Source: a virus
IMG/VR virus record: IMGVR_UViG_3300017759_000037
Span: 1-30,398 of that record
Direction: 5' to 3' (one strand)
DNA length: 30,398 bases
In this document: piece after piece, positions 18,543-27,676 of the stretch
How positions within the stretch are numbered: the stretch's first letter is position 1
Layout: every line of letters begins with the position of its first letter
Program-made: the position numbers and the translations under genes
The notes under the pieces: model-generated
The model's input: only the letters and a program-made list of their open reading frames with translations
Told to the model about the DNA's origin: nothing
Databases searched by the model: none

Positions 18543-21500
18543 CTAATTTTTACATTTACATTCTTGTTTCAATTTATCTACTTCTGCTTTTAGTTCTTGT
18601 ATTGACTTAACTAATAATGGAACTATTTTAGAATAATCAACTGACTGCATTTCTTCTGCATCTTTTTCTCCTACAACTGCTTGAGGTAAAACTTCTTGCA
18701 GTTCGTGAGCCATAACTCCATAACTTCTACTTTCATCTGTTTTCCATTTAAAGTCATAAACAGGTATTTTAGAAACCATATCTAAACCTGCAAAGTTTTG
18801 TAAATCTTCTTTTAACCTATAATCTGAAGATGTGTTATAAGATGTTGAAGTTCCTGAATAACTTATTGTCCCTGTTACACCTGCGCTTCCTTTAAATTGA
18901 ACGTGAGTACCTGCATATTGTGTTGATTCTATTCCAAGAGCATAAGTTATAGACGCATTATTATTATATATATGAAATTTAGTATTTGTATTTATTACAT
19001 CATCTATACAAACTCGACCTGAACTATCAATACGCATTCTTTCTGTAGCATCTTTTGCTGAACCTGTATTGCTTACATTAAAAGTTAAAAAGCCACGACT
19101 TGAAACCATCATTTGACTACTCGCATCTCCCATATTTCCAATAGCAAATTTATTGCTACCTATATCGGCTCTAATTTCTGTTACTGTTGGAACAGTTATA
19201 AGCGTATCTGCAACACGCATTCTTTCTGTTGCTCCTGTAAAGAATTTTAACATATCGTTATGTGATATAAGTAAAGCAGCATCATTTGCAGCTAATTCAG
19301 CCTCATTAGTACCATTAATTTGGAAATCTAATCTTGAATTACCTCCAGCTATACCATTAATAGTTAATGATTTTTGGTTAGTAAAATTATTAGGACTACC
19401 ACCAATTCCTACGTTTCCAGAACTGTCTATACGCATTCTTTCAGTTGCGCCAGAGCCACTATCAGTTCTTAATATAATATTTTCATTATCAGCGTTATTT
19501 GATATAAAAAGACTACCTGCATTATTATCAATATTACTATTTCCTGTTGTACCATTATGATATATGTCTAAATCATTTCCTGTACCTAATCTTATTTTTT
19601 TATCATTACCTAAAGAGACATCTCCTGCAAAAGTTGCGTTATTGTTTGTATTTAATTGTAAAGCTACACCACTTCCTGTTGAACATAAAAACTTAAATTC
19701 CCCATTATCATTTATAATATCCCAGTCATCTTGTTGTAAATCTGTAAAACTTAATTTTGGTATTGTTGATTGTATTGCTACATCTCCTGTAAAAGTTACG
19801 TCATTGTTATTCGCCATTTTAAAAATGACGTTTGAAGTAGTTTCATTATAAAAATATAAGAAAGCAGAATCGTGTTCAATAGAAAAATTATTTGCACCTG
19901 TTCTTCTAAAAGCTATTTTTTTATCATTTCCAACATTATTACAAGTAATTAATCCTGCAAAAGTTGCATCTTGTGACGAATCCAGCGTAAGAGCTGTTGT
20001 CGCACCAGTTTGCAATATCATTTCGCCTGAACCTGTTGTTTCTATTCCAACTTCATTCCCGTTACTTTCTAAAATATAAGATGCTCTATGACCACTCGTA
20101 GAAGATGTGTCTACTATAGCTCTAACGTGTTCAGTACTGGTTACAATTAAAGCATTAGCTGAATCATTATTGCTTGCAGCACCCCCACTACAAGTAACAG
20201 TTCCTGCAAAAGTTGTGTTTCCATTATTAAAAATTTCAACAATATCTAATCCATTTCTACCAATTCTTAATTTTCCTGCTGCACCTATATTTTCTATAAA
20301 CCAAGTTCTATTTGTAAATGAAGTATTAGAAGTATCAAAGAATATAGCAGGTCTTCCTGCACCAAAACTTCCTAATTTAATTTTATCTGCTGTTTCACTT
20401 GCTGCAGTTGTATTTGATAAATTAATTACCTGTACACCATAAGCAGTAGTTTCTAATTTACCTATGTTATTATTATATAAGCCTACACTACCACTTTCAT
20501 TTGCAATTATCATATTAGATTGGTTAGCACCTTGTAATCTAATTGAGGATGACCCCCTTAACAATAAATTTCCTGTACCTGTATCTGCAATTATAGAATC
20601 TGTTCCATCGTGATATATTTGTAGGTCGTTTCCTGTTCCTAATATTAATTTTTTATCATCTCCTAAATGAACATCTCCTGAAAAAGTTGCGTTTCCATTA
20701 TTTGCACCACTTAAAGTTAAAGCAGTAACATTACTTCCATTATCATTTACTCTAAATTTTATGTCTTGGTCAGATACGTTATTTACTAAATATAAATTTG
20801 TTCCTGTATCTTTTTCAATATAACTATCATTACTTGAATTTAAATTTATAATACTATATAAACTTGAAGAATTTACATTTAAATCTCCACCATTTACAGT
20901 AACATCTCCTGCAACTAAAGTATTTCCACTTGTAGCATTTACTGTAAACTTATTTGTGTTTATTGCTAAATCTCCTGTAAAAGCAGTATTTCCACTTGCT
21001 GCAGCTACTGTAAATTTATCTGTATTTACTGCAAAGTTACCTGTTGAACTTAAAAAACTATTTGTTGCCAAAGAACCATCTACCGTAATTGCTGTTCCTG
21101 ATTCTGAAACTATTGAATCTGATATTACACTTGTTGATGACCATTTAGTTAAGTTACCTGTTGTTCCTGTTCCGTCTACTTGTGAATGATCTAATTTAGT
21201 CCATTGATTGTTTGCACCTGCTATAACCCAGTCTCCTACAGTCCAGTTAGATATACCATTTAATGTAGTAGTACCTCCAACACTTACAACATAATAATGA
21301 CCTTGTGTTATAAAAGGACTATTGTCTATTGTATAGGCTTCTCCTGTTAACATTATATCTGCACTTAAAGAAAGTGTTGTATCACTATCTACGTTTGAAA
21401 CTAATGCAGTTTGACCATCTACTTGATTTACTACTTGATCTCCTACCGTTACTGTACTTGTAAAACTTGCCGAACTATCTACTAATTTATTTGCTGTTGT

Positions 21501-22934
21501 TGAAGTTGTTGTTCCGTTTGCAGCTTCTCCACCCCCAGAACTTAATACTGGAGAATTAGTATCTGCATCCCAAGAACCCATAAATCTTAAACCACCTGCT
21601 AATCCATTTACTTGTGATTGTAGTTTGCCAAATCCTTCAACTATTGTATCTGTTGCTAAAACAGAACTTGCAGAAGGAGAAGTTAATCCTGTTAATACTT
21701 TATTTGTTACTGAATTATTGTCTAACGTTACTGCACCACTTACATTTCCTGTTCCGTCTACACTTGATATTGTTCCTGTAGCTTGACCTGTTAAAGATAA
21801 ATCCCTTGCAGTTTCCCAAGCAGTAGCTGTATCTGCGTTTCCTGTTAAATCTCCAGTTACATTTCCAGTAACATTCCCTGTCACGTTTCCAGTAACATTT
21901 CCTGTAAGATTACCAGTTACATTGACATTTACTGTACTTGGTAAACCTATTGTTACTGCCTGACCAGAACCTGATGTTTCTATTTCATTTGTTGTTCCTA
22001 AAACACTAAATGTTTGTGAATTTAAAACTACTGCACCACTTCCTGAATCAGTTGTAAAATCTAAATCACTTGCATTGTTTAAACCTTTTACATAAGCAGT
22101 TGTCGCTACTTTTGTTGAATCGTCACTTGATGCTTGTGTTGTTGCAGTAACACCATTAGCTAATACAGATGTTGCAGTTACATTACCTGTTAAGTCTCCT
22201 GTAACGTTACCCGTTACGTTTCCTTGTAAGTCTCTATGTACTGTTGCAGGTAAACTTAAACTTAATCCTTGACCAGAAGCTGCAGTTGTTATTTGATTTG
22301 TAGTACCTGTTATTGCAAATGTTTGAGTATTTAGGTTTACATCTCCTGTTCCACTATCTCCACTAAAGTCTAAATCAGATGCTGCATCTAAAGTATCTAC
22401 ATAAGATGTTGTAGCTATTTTTGTAGAATTATCTCCAGCACTTTGTGTAGTTGCAGTTGAACCATTAGGTAAAACAACACCACTTGAATTTAAAGAAATA
22501 GTAAGTTTTTGATTTAATGCTACTGTTGTTATTTCGTTTGCAGTTCCAGCAATGTCTAATAATTGGCTATCTAAATCTACAGAACCATTACCAGTATCTC
22601 CTTCAAAGTCTAAATCTTGCAATGTAACGTGACCTTGTACATAATCTATAATAGCAGCAGTCGTTGGTATAGAGGTATCGTTATCGTTGTTTAAAACGCC
22701 ATCTGCAGCATCTACAAACTTGCTTATAATTATATTTTCGCCTGTATCTTTTAAAGAGCCAAATTCTAATATAGCAGTAACTTTAAAATCTCCTGCTGTA
22801 TTCATAAATACCCCACTTGCTAATCCTGTACCGTCTGTTAGCTCTTTTAAACTTGAAGTTAAAGCAGCATTATCAATAGTTTTGATTAAACCTGAATAAG
22901 TATCTGATATTCTTGTGTTAAATAGACTTGCCAT
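18543..22934 (-). CDS. tail fibre with C-terminal Peptidase S74 chaperone, 1463 aa
   Basis: This is the receptor-binding fibre, the largest gene. Residues 1-115 form the virion attachment part. The next part repeats a unit three times (DLDF…GTxNxI…TAxTQ…TSYV-like), then a short run of seven GNVT-type tetrapeptides (coded at 21841-21924). The middle holds further repeats such as FxGDVxLGxDKKIxLGTGND and MRIDSSG. The last 94 residues, from SDYRLKEDL at 1370, are an intramolecular chaperone: the Ser-Asp…Lys motif of the S74 self-cleaving domain, the segment PVYDFKW, YGVMAHELQ and a final coiled coil (LVKSIQELKAEVDKLKQ). The chaperone folds the trimer and is normally cut off. Confidence 0.85.
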   Translation of the reverse strand: MASLFNTRISDTYSGLIKTIDNAALTSSLKELTDGTGLASGVFMNTAGDFKVTAILEFGSLKDTGENIIISKFVDAADGVLNNDNDTSIPTTAAIIDYVQGHVTLQDLDFEGDTGNGSVDLDSQLLDIAGTANEITTVALNQKLTISLNSSGVVLPNGSTATTQSAGDNSTKIATTSYVDTLDAASDLDFSGDSGTGDVNLNTQTFAITGTTNQITTAASGQGLSLSLPATVHRDLQGNVTGNVTGDLTGNVTATSVLANGVTATTQASSDDSTKVATTAYVKGLNNASDLDFTTDSGSGAVVLNSQTFSVLGTTNEIETSGSGQAVTIGLPSTVNVNVTGNLTGNVTGNVTGNVTGNVTGDLTGNADTATAWETARDLSLTGQATGTISSVDGTGNVSGAVTLDNNSVTNKVLTGLTSPSASSVLATDTIVEGFGKLQSQVNGLAGGLRFMGSWDADTNSPVLSSGGGEAANGTTTSTTANKLVDSSASFTSTVTVGDQVVNQVDGQTALVSNVDSDTTLSLSADIMLTGEAYTIDNSPFITQGHYYVVSVGGTTTLNGISNWTVGDWVIAGANNQWTKLDHSQVDGTGTTGNLTKWSSTSVISDSIVSESGTAITVDGSLATNSFLSSTGNFAVNTDKFTVAAASGNTAFTGDLAINTNKFTVNATSGNTLVAGDVTVNGGDLNVNSSSLYSIINLNSSNDSYIEKDTGTNLYLVNNVSDQDIKFRVNDNGSNVTALTLSGANNGNATFSGDVHLGDDKKLILGTGNDLQIYHDGTDSIIADTGTGNLLLRGSSSIRLQGANQSNMIIANESGSVGLYNNNIGKLETTAYGVQVINLSNTTAASETADKIKLGSFGAGRPAIFFDTSNTSFTNRTWFIENIGAAGKLRIGRNGLDIVEIFNNGNTTFAGTVTCSGGAASNNDSANALIVTSTEHVRAIVDTSSTSGHRASYILESNGNEVGIETTGSGEMILQTGATTALTLDSSQDATFAGLITCNNVGNDKKIAFRRTGANNFSIEHDSAFLYFYNETTSNVIFKMANNNDVTFTGDVAIQSTIPKLSFTDLQQDDWDIINDNGEFKFLCSTGSGVALQLNTNNNATFAGDVSLGNDKKIRLGTGNDLDIYHNGTTGNSNIDNNAGSLFISNNADNENIILRTDSGSGATERMRIDSSGNVGIGGSPNNFTNQKSLTINGIAGGNSRLDFQINGTNEAELAANDAALLISHNDMLKFFTGATERMRVADTLITVPTVTEIRADIGSNKFAIGNMGDASSQMMVSSRGFLTFNVSNTGSAKDATERMRIDSSGRVCIDDVINTNTKFHIYNNNASITYALGIESTQYAGTHVQFKGSAGVTGTISYSGTSTSYNTSSDYRLKEDLQNFAGLDMVSKIPVYDFKWKTDESRSYGVMAHELQEVLPQAVVGEKDAEEMQSVDYSKIVPLLVKSIQELKAEVDKLKQECKCKN
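21841..21924 (-). repeat. seven tandem 12-base units inside the tail fibre gene
   Basis: Seven in-frame units of 12 bases, each coding four residues (NVTG, or NLTG and DLTG), with variation mostly at third positions. A shorter set of the same kind lies at about 22175-22225. Such repeats can change in number by slippage or recombination and so lengthen or shorten the fibre. Confidence 0.8.
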
Positions 22935-23013
22935 ATTTTTTATTTTTTATTTCTTGTTTCTTTAAAAACGTTTTCAGTTTTTCTATATTTTTTTGTTTTG
23001 GTTTATATCTCAT
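22918..23013 (-). CDS. possible 31-residue basic protein between connector and fibre
   Basis: The frame from ATG at 23013 to TAA at 22918 begins MRYKPKQKNIEKLKTFLKKQ and is a single very basic helix. Its start overlaps the stop of the connector gene as ATGA (23010-23013) and its end overlaps the fibre start by 17 bases. The coupling is the only support. It could be a real small protein or a means to carry ribosomes to the fibre start. Confidence 0.4.
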   Translation of the reverse strand: MRYKPKQKNIEKLKTFLKKQEIKNKKYGKSI

Positions 23014-23522
23014 AATACCCAGCCATTAAATAATGCATCATAGTCAGGATAAATGTCGTCATTTGTATTACTTGTGTATTCGGGATAATCTGATTGATTA
23101 AATGACATAAAATCAATGAAACGTCTCGAATAATATTCCATAAATTCACGAGCTTTATCTACTAAATAATCTACTTCGTTCTTACTTACTGTTTCGCTTG
23201 TTTCTGATCTATGTTTAAATACACCTCCATTTTTTATAGCATAACTTGCAAATGGAATATAATATACTTGAGCTGCCCATATTAACATTGGCTGTAAATA
23301 TGTGTTTAATAATGTTTTATATTTAGCATTAGCTACGTCATCAATTTCTCCATTAGCAATTAATGTAGATATTTTATTGTATAAGTCTGTACCTGTATAG
23401 TTTTGTATATCTATTTCTTGAGCTATCTTGATAAACTGTATAAATTTATCAGTATCTACGTTGCCATCTATTATGGAATTTCTAACTAAATCGGTTCTAT
23501 TTATAAATAATGCTGTTGCCAT
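23010..23522 (-). CDS. head-tail connector-like protein (DUF6712-like), 170 aa
   Basis: The segments FINRTDLVRNSIIDGNVDTD, FIQFIKIAQEIDIQNYTGTDL and YLVDKAREFMEYYSRRFIDF give an all-helical protein of the size and pattern of phage connector (gp6-like) proteins; I recall the same sequence pattern as DUF6712 in Bacteroidota phages. The gene follows the portal directly (6 bases apart), the usual place of a head-tail adaptor that seals the portal. The C-terminus ends FNGWVL. The specific family label is from memory. It belongs to the transcript from the promoter at 25998. Confidence 0.65.
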   Translation of the reverse strand: MATALFINRTDLVRNSIIDGNVDTDKFIQFIKIAQEIDIQNYTGTDLYNKISTLIANGEIDDVANAKYKTLLNTYLQPMLIWAAQVYYIPFASYAIKNGGVFKHRSETSETVSKNEVDYLVDKAREFMEYYSRRFIDFMSFNQSDYPEYTSNTNDDIYPDYDALFNGWVL

Positions 23523-23528
23523 AATTTT

Positions 23529-25568
23529 CTATTTTGGGTATGCTCCTTGATTAGGCATATTAACTGGTGCTATTTGTGATTGTTTAGTTCCTCTTGGATT
23601 CTTAATATAAGTTTTAGGTATCGTTCTTGTTTTCTTGTAATCACTTAAATCTTTAGATGGTTTTGTGTTTTTCTTTAAACGATATAATTGTCGCATCCAT
23701 TTATGTCTACAATAAATTCCACCTTTAAATTTGAATAAATCGTATGGTCTACCTTTATGTCCTAATTCTTTGTTAACTCCTTCTCTTGTTGCTTTGTCAA
23801 TATCTTCTAATCTATATACAATGCCTGATTTAGATAAACGCATCATATTTTCACAAAAATCTCTTGTTGAATTACTTGGTTTTTTAGAACCTACTACATA
23901 CTTATATCTAATCTTATAGTTTTTAGAATCTAAATAACTAAAGCCATCAGGTTTAGCAGTAATTTCATCTTTTAATTGTTGAAACAAACTCTTTTTTTCA
24001 TCAATACATATATTAGCCCAGTCCTCATTGCTTATGTCAGAACCTTCTTGTAATTCGTCAACAAGTTCCCATTCGTCATTTATTACTTCGCCTTTTAAAT
24101 TTTCTAAAATAACTTCTCCAAGTTCACTTGACATTTTAATAGGAATACAATTAGGCACTAATCTACCGTTCTTAACTTTCATCCCATATTGTTCATAACC
24201 TGCTTGACAAGGTTTTTTTAAATCTATTTCATCGTGTGATTCACAAGGCATATACCAAACCTTATCTCCTTCTTTGTGTTCGTGATGACCAGAACACCCC
24301 ATTTTTTCAGCTTGTCTTTCTGCTTCTTCTTTAGTTTCGTAAACTTCTAATCCGTGTATTTCTTTAAGATCAGTAGACATTTTAATTCCAGTTTCTTCTT
24401 CTATTTCTTCATCTGTTTGTACGCTTCTGTCAACATCAGTAAATTCTAATGGCTGTAACGTGATAAAGTAGAGGTTTAAGGCGATATTATTGTAAGCAAG
24501 TATATTATCAAAGCAGTCTATTAAAAGTTCCTGAAACGGTCTTATAACCGTGTTATCCATAAGTAAAGATGCTGTCTTTATTTCATCTGCATTGTTTCCA
24601 AGACCTGTATTGTCTTTTATACCTAAAAGCATAGGACTTACTACCCTATGAGCTACTAATACTTTACTTTGTGATTCGTCACTTAAGAATTGGTATTGAT
24701 TGTGAGCATCTGATAATTGAACAGGTGTTATTTCTGCTTGTGCTTCTTTATTGTCGTTAAATGATAATATAAATTTACCTGCATTACTTGTTCCACTAAA
24801 TTTTTGTGCAATACGTTGCTCTATTAGTTCTCTTTCTTGTGGATTAGGTGTTCCATTATTGAAATTTATAAGCATTGAAGGACTTAAACCATTCATTATA
24901 TTGTTTAAATGATAGTTACTAATCTCCTCCTCAAGTTCTGCATATTGTATTCCACCTTGATAATCTACAGGTGCATAGTAGTAAAAGCCTGATTTATAAG
25001 GTTTTACATAATATATTTCTATGTTTTCTTTTGACATTCCATAAGCTGGTATTCTTAATGGCTTATCACTTGGTTTTAATTTCGACCAATCTTTAAAATA
25101 ATAGTATGCTGGTATATCTCCATCTTCATTACATTTTTCTGCCCTTAATGTTTCAATAGGCATATGTTCTATTTGAGCAATTTTAGTTCTGTCTTTAGAA
25201 TAAATTATTTGCATTGCACATTGACCCATTAGTTTTAGATCATAACATAGTTTTCTTACAATATCTTTTTTAAATAATGTAATCATTTCTGCATACTGCT
25301 CTGGTTTTCTGTAAGAGTCAGTAGCTCCTAAACCTTTACCATAAATTTGTTGACTTATACCGTTAATACAAGCGTTGTTTGTTGGACTTCCATTGTATCT
25401 GTCTATTAAAAATTGAAAGTAATTGTTATCATCCCCATAACCTACCCATTCTTGGTTTGGAACTTCTGTCACTTCTGGACTTGTATAGGTACTTAAATTA
25501 ACAAAACTAATTTCGGATTTAGATTCTTTAACAAATTGACCTAAACTATTTCTTTTTCTATTTTTCAT
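23529..25568 (-). CDS. portal protein with a Cys/His-rich C-terminal extension, 679 aa
   Basis: Residues 1-395 form the portal ring subunit through which DNA enters and leaves the head; features include WVGYGDDNNYFQFL, NNACINGISQQIYGKGL and AHRVVSPMLLGIKDNTGLGN (about 307-325). From residue 396 an extension of about 280 residues follows: a Cys/His cluster CSGHHEH…MPCESH (Cys425, His428, His429, His431, Cys442, His445), then PCQAGYEQYG…NCIP (Cys454, Cys474), and finally DFCENMM…GGIYCRHKW (from about 570). A usual portal is 400-550 residues. It overlaps the upstream gene as ATGA and the extension ends with a basic Gln/Pro tail. The zinc sites are inferred from spacing only. Confidence 0.85.
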   Translation of the reverse strand: MKNRKRNSLGQFVKESKSEISFVNLSTYTSPEVTEVPNQEWVGYGDDNNYFQFLIDRYNGSPTNNACINGISQQIYGKGLGATDSYRKPEQYAEMITLFKKDIVRKLCYDLKLMGQCAMQIIYSKDRTKIAQIEHMPIETLRAEKCNEDGDIPAYYYFKDWSKLKPSDKPLRIPAYGMSKENIEIYYVKPYKSGFYYYAPVDYQGGIQYAELEEEISNYHLNNIMNGLSPSMLINFNNGTPNPQERELIEQRIAQKFSGTSNAGKFILSFNDNKEAQAEITPVQLSDAHNQYQFLSDESQSKVLVAHRVVSPMLLGIKDNTGLGNNADEIKTASLLMDNTVIRPFQELLIDCFDNILAYNNIALNLYFITLQPLEFTDVDRSVQTDEEIEEETGIKMSTDLKEIHGLEVYETKEEAERQAEKMGCSGHHEHKEGDKVWYMPCESHDEIDLKKPCQAGYEQYGMKVKNGRLVPNCIPIKMSSELGEVILENLKGEVINDEWELVDELQEGSDISNEDWANICIDEKKSLFQQLKDEITAKPDGFSYLDSKNYKIRYKYVVGSKKPSNSTRDFCENMMRLSKSGIVYRLEDIDKATREGVNKELGHKGRPYDLFKFKGGIYCRHKWMRQLYRLKKNTKPSKDLSDYKKTRTIPKTYIKNPRGTKQSQIAPVNMPNQGAYPK

Positions 25569-25993
25569 ATTACAATGTAATCATTATTATAAGAATTGTC
25601 TGTTATGTATTGACCTTGATTGATGTTATAGTATAAATTATCCATTTGATCTATTTCTTGGTCTGTACAGAAAATCTTGTCTTTAAATATATCTACAATG
25701 TTTGTTGTATCTACATTCCAAAATTCATTATAAACTTCCCATAAAAAATAATTAGTATTCCAAAAATTTGGGTCTGTATATAATTCTAAATCGTAAAAAT
25801 GACCTTCAACTAAAACAGGACTAAATGCTTGACTAAACGTTAAATAATTACCAGTTGTTGTGGCATTACTTACCTGATATGTTTGTATGTTGTTTGTACT
25901 ATCGTCTCTTATTGATAAAGTAAATTCATCCCCATATACTCTTGGGATAACTTCAAAGTTTTGAGCCGAAGCTGTGGTCTTTAATACAATCAT
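25565..25993 (-). CDS. virion-associated protein, 142 aa
   Basis: The N-terminal half is strand-rich (VLKTTASAQNFEVIPRVYGD, LTFSQAFSPVLVEGHFYDLE) and the C-terminal half is acidic and aromatic (LWEVYNEFWNVDTTNIVDIF, then DQEIDQMDNLYYNI). It directly precedes the portal gene and overlaps it as ATGA (25565-25568). The late promoter motif at 25998-26025 ends 4 bases before its ATG, so it opens the portal-to-lysis transcript. I recall similar short proteins next to portals in marine phages, probably a minor head or fibre protein. No family name and no enzyme motif. Confidence 0.55.
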   Translation of the reverse strand: MIVLKTTASAQNFEVIPRVYGDEFTLSIRDDSTNNIQTYQVSNATTTGNYLTFSQAFSPVLVEGHFYDLELYTDPNFWNTNYFLWEVYNEFWNVDTTNIVDIFKDKIFCTDQEIDQMDNLYYNINQGQYITDNSYNNDYIVI

Positions 25994-25997
25994 TTTA

Positions 25998-26025
25998 TAT
26001 ATAACGTAATAAATAAGTTATTTTG
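25998..26025 (-). promoter_or_regulatory. late promoter motif copy 3 (CAAAA-N13-ACGTTATATA), portal operon
   Basis: CAAAA (26021-26025) and ACGTTATATA (25998-26007) on the minus strand with the fixed 13-base spacing. It lies just after the terminator at 26041-26066 and 4 bases before the ATG of the 142-residue virion gene. Confidence 0.65.
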
Positions 26026-26040
26026 TGAAAATGTTAAAGC

Positions 26041-26066
26041 AAAAAAAAAGCACCCCGAAGGATGCT
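26041..26066 (-). terminator. intrinsic terminator with TTCG loop after the tail tube gene
   Basis: Minus-strand AGCATCC and GGGTGCT (26060-26066 with 26049-26055) form a 7-pair stem with a TTCG tetraloop, followed by nine T. It ends the transcript of the gene at 26089-26616 and is followed at once by a late promoter. Confidence 0.85.
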
Positions 26067-26088
26067 CTTAATTTAATATCAATAAATA

Positions 26089-26616
26089 TTAGTTAGGTAC
26101 TATTGCAGGCGCAGCAGCATTGATTAATCCTGAATCTAAAAAGTAAGGAGCTAATTCTTCTTGACCTTCCATTACTAAAGTGAATCCTGATAAATCTCCT
26201 GCAGCAGCTCCAGAAACTACTGTTCCTGAAACAAACTCCATTCCGTTTTCAAGTCCACATAAGAATTGATTTCCGTAGTAATCTTCAACACAAACATAAG
26301 GTCTTGCTTTAGCTATTTCTTGCAATTCAGCTTGTGTTTTAGCATCAAGGAATGTTAGTGTTAAATTTAATGTTTGAGTATAAAAAGTAGTTCCATTTTC
26401 TCTTGAACTTGTTACAGTTGTTTCAAGTGAAGAATTACCCTTTACATCAAATTGATACCAGTCAGGTTGAGTTCCCGAGATAGTTGTTACTTGTTTTGTA
26501 GTTGAATCTACAACTACACCAGTAATACCTCCGAAATCTCCAAACCAAACTGTTTTTATGCCACCAAAGGCACTTTTACAAGGTAATTTTCTCCCTGTGT
26601 TTAATGTACAAGCCAT
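26089..26616 (-). CDS. putative major tail (tube) protein, 175 aa
   Basis: The beginning TGRKLPCKSAFGGIKTVWFG, then KGNSSLETTVTSSRENGTTF and FYTQTLNLTLTFLDAKTQAE, give a beta-sandwich protein; the C-terminus (SGAAAGDLSGFTLVMEGQEE) is a common ending. I recall this pattern in marine phage genomes as a tail or head structural protein; the size and single copy suit a tail tube subunit. It lies between two strong terminators (26636-26676 and 26041-26066) without a visible promoter of its own, so it is expressed by readthrough from the capsid transcript or from a site I cannot recognise. Confidence 0.5.
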   Translation of the reverse strand: MACTLNTGRKLPCKSAFGGIKTVWFGDFGGITGVVVDSTTKQVTTISGTQPDWYQFDVKGNSSLETTVTSSRENGTTFYTQTLNLTLTFLDAKTQAELQEIAKARPYVCVEDYYGNQFLCGLENGMEFVSGTVVSGAAAGDLSGFTLVMEGQEELAPYFLDSGLINAAAPAIVPN

Positions 26617-26635
26617 AGTTTATATTTTATTTTAT

Positions 26636-26676
26636 AAAAAAAAGGGTAAGTAAGCATATACCCACCTACCCTTTAT
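26636..26676 (-). terminator. strong intrinsic terminator after the major capsid gene
   Basis: Minus-strand AAAGGGTAGGT and ACTTACCCTTT (26664-26674 with 26641-26651) form an 11-pair stem with one G-T pair and a 12-base loop, followed by T-rich sequence. The other strand also ends in T, so it could work in both directions. It lies between the capsid and tail tube genes. Confidence 0.85.
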
Positions 26677-26695
26677 TTTTGGTTAATTTAATTTA

Positions 26696-27664
26696 TTAAG
26701 AATAAAGTACTATTTCAGACCCAATTCCGTATTGTACTCCAGCAGTAAATCTCATAATTACTCTTACGTTTTTACTTCCGTCAATGTCAGCCATATCAAT
26801 TAGCTTAACAAGGTTATAATCAGACATTAAACCTGTTCCAAAGAATAAGTTACTTCTTTGAGCAGCCATTGCATAATTGTTTGGTAAACCATTAGCAACA
26901 AAGATTTTTACACCATCAATAGAAAGATTTTCTCCTCCTGCATACCATAGTGTACCTCTATTGTCAATCCCATTTGCTCCTACAGAACCTACATTTTCAG
27001 TCCCTGCAACGTTAGTTATAGCAGCATATCCACCTAAAGCTTTTACATAGGCTTTAGCAATGTTTTGTGAAACGTAAATGTGTAAGTCATCCTTACCATA
27101 TAATGTGCTTGGAATAGCATCAACAATTTTTCCAAGTTCTGCAATAACATTTCCTGAATTAACACCACCACCTACAGCAGCAACGTCAATTACGTCTGCA
27201 TCAGCAGTAGCTAAAGTTGTGAATCCGTCAAATTCTCCAGCTTGTGCACCTCCAAGATTCCCTTGCCAGATATTGCTTTCTGTATTAGCAGATACTTGTT
27301 CTGCAACGTGAGCTATTAAGAAACTTGAAAAATCAGGAGGTAAATTATCAAAAGCTGAATAGCCCATAGATACAGCTCCCCAGTCTGATTCAAAAGGTGT
27401 TTTACATAATTCAAGGTTAACTTGAAATTCTGTTGGCTGTATAATTCTTTCAGTAAGCGTTACAGTTCCAGCAGATGTGAAGTCACAAGAGTCATCAGTA
27501 ATTAAACCAGAAGTAACAACTTTTTTCATAACTTCTTTAAACTTAATGTTAGGCTTAATTTCGATAGCACCCTGACTTAATGTGTTACCACTCAAAAGAG
27601 CAGCAGCAATGTACTTACCTGCAAATTCTCCAGCATAAGTAGTAGTAATAGTTGGTTGTGGCAT
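26696..27664 (-). CDS. major capsid protein, 322 aa
   Basis: A protein with N-terminal TITTTYAGEFAGKYIAAALL, the segment VTLTERIIQPTEFQVNLELC (about 68-87), a helix DFSSFLIAHVAEQVSANTES (about 111-130) and a C-terminal RVIMRFTAGVQYGIGSEIVL fits the HK97-like major capsid proteins of marine phages of this kind. It follows the scaffold gene and protease and precedes a strong terminator, so it is the main product of the transcript from the promoter at 28344. It contains two possible cross-link Cys. The identity is strong from gene order and sequence pattern. Confidence 0.8.
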   Translation of the reverse strand: MPQPTITTTYAGEFAGKYIAAALLSGNTLSQGAIEIKPNIKFKEVMKKVVTSGLITDDSCDFTSAGTVTLTERIIQPTEFQVNLELCKTPFESDWGAVSMGYSAFDNLPPDFSSFLIAHVAEQVSANTESNIWQGNLGGAQAGEFDGFTTLATADADVIDVAAVGGGVNSGNVIAELGKIVDAIPSTLYGKDDLHIYVSQNIAKAYVKALGGYAAITNVAGTENVGSVGANGIDNRGTLWYAGGENLSIDGVKIFVANGLPNNYAMAAQRSNLFFGTGLMSDYNLVKLIDMADIDGSKNVRVIMRFTAGVQYGIGSEIVLYS

Positions 27665-27676
27665 AATTATTTATTT

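Noticed and set aside
19153-20442. Plus-strand open frames inside the tail fibre gene (also 3516-3872, 7588-7824, 28029-28391 and others)
   Set aside because: They are antisense shadows of clear minus-strand genes, have no family features and no promoter or neighbour support. Their hydrophobic, Ser/Leu/Val-rich content follows from the complement of Thr/Asn/Gly-rich or acidic coding.
21841-21924. Repeat array considered as CRISPR or an iteron-type origin
   Set aside because: The unit is 12 bases with no spacers, in frame inside the fibre gene, with third-position variation, so it is a protein repeat.
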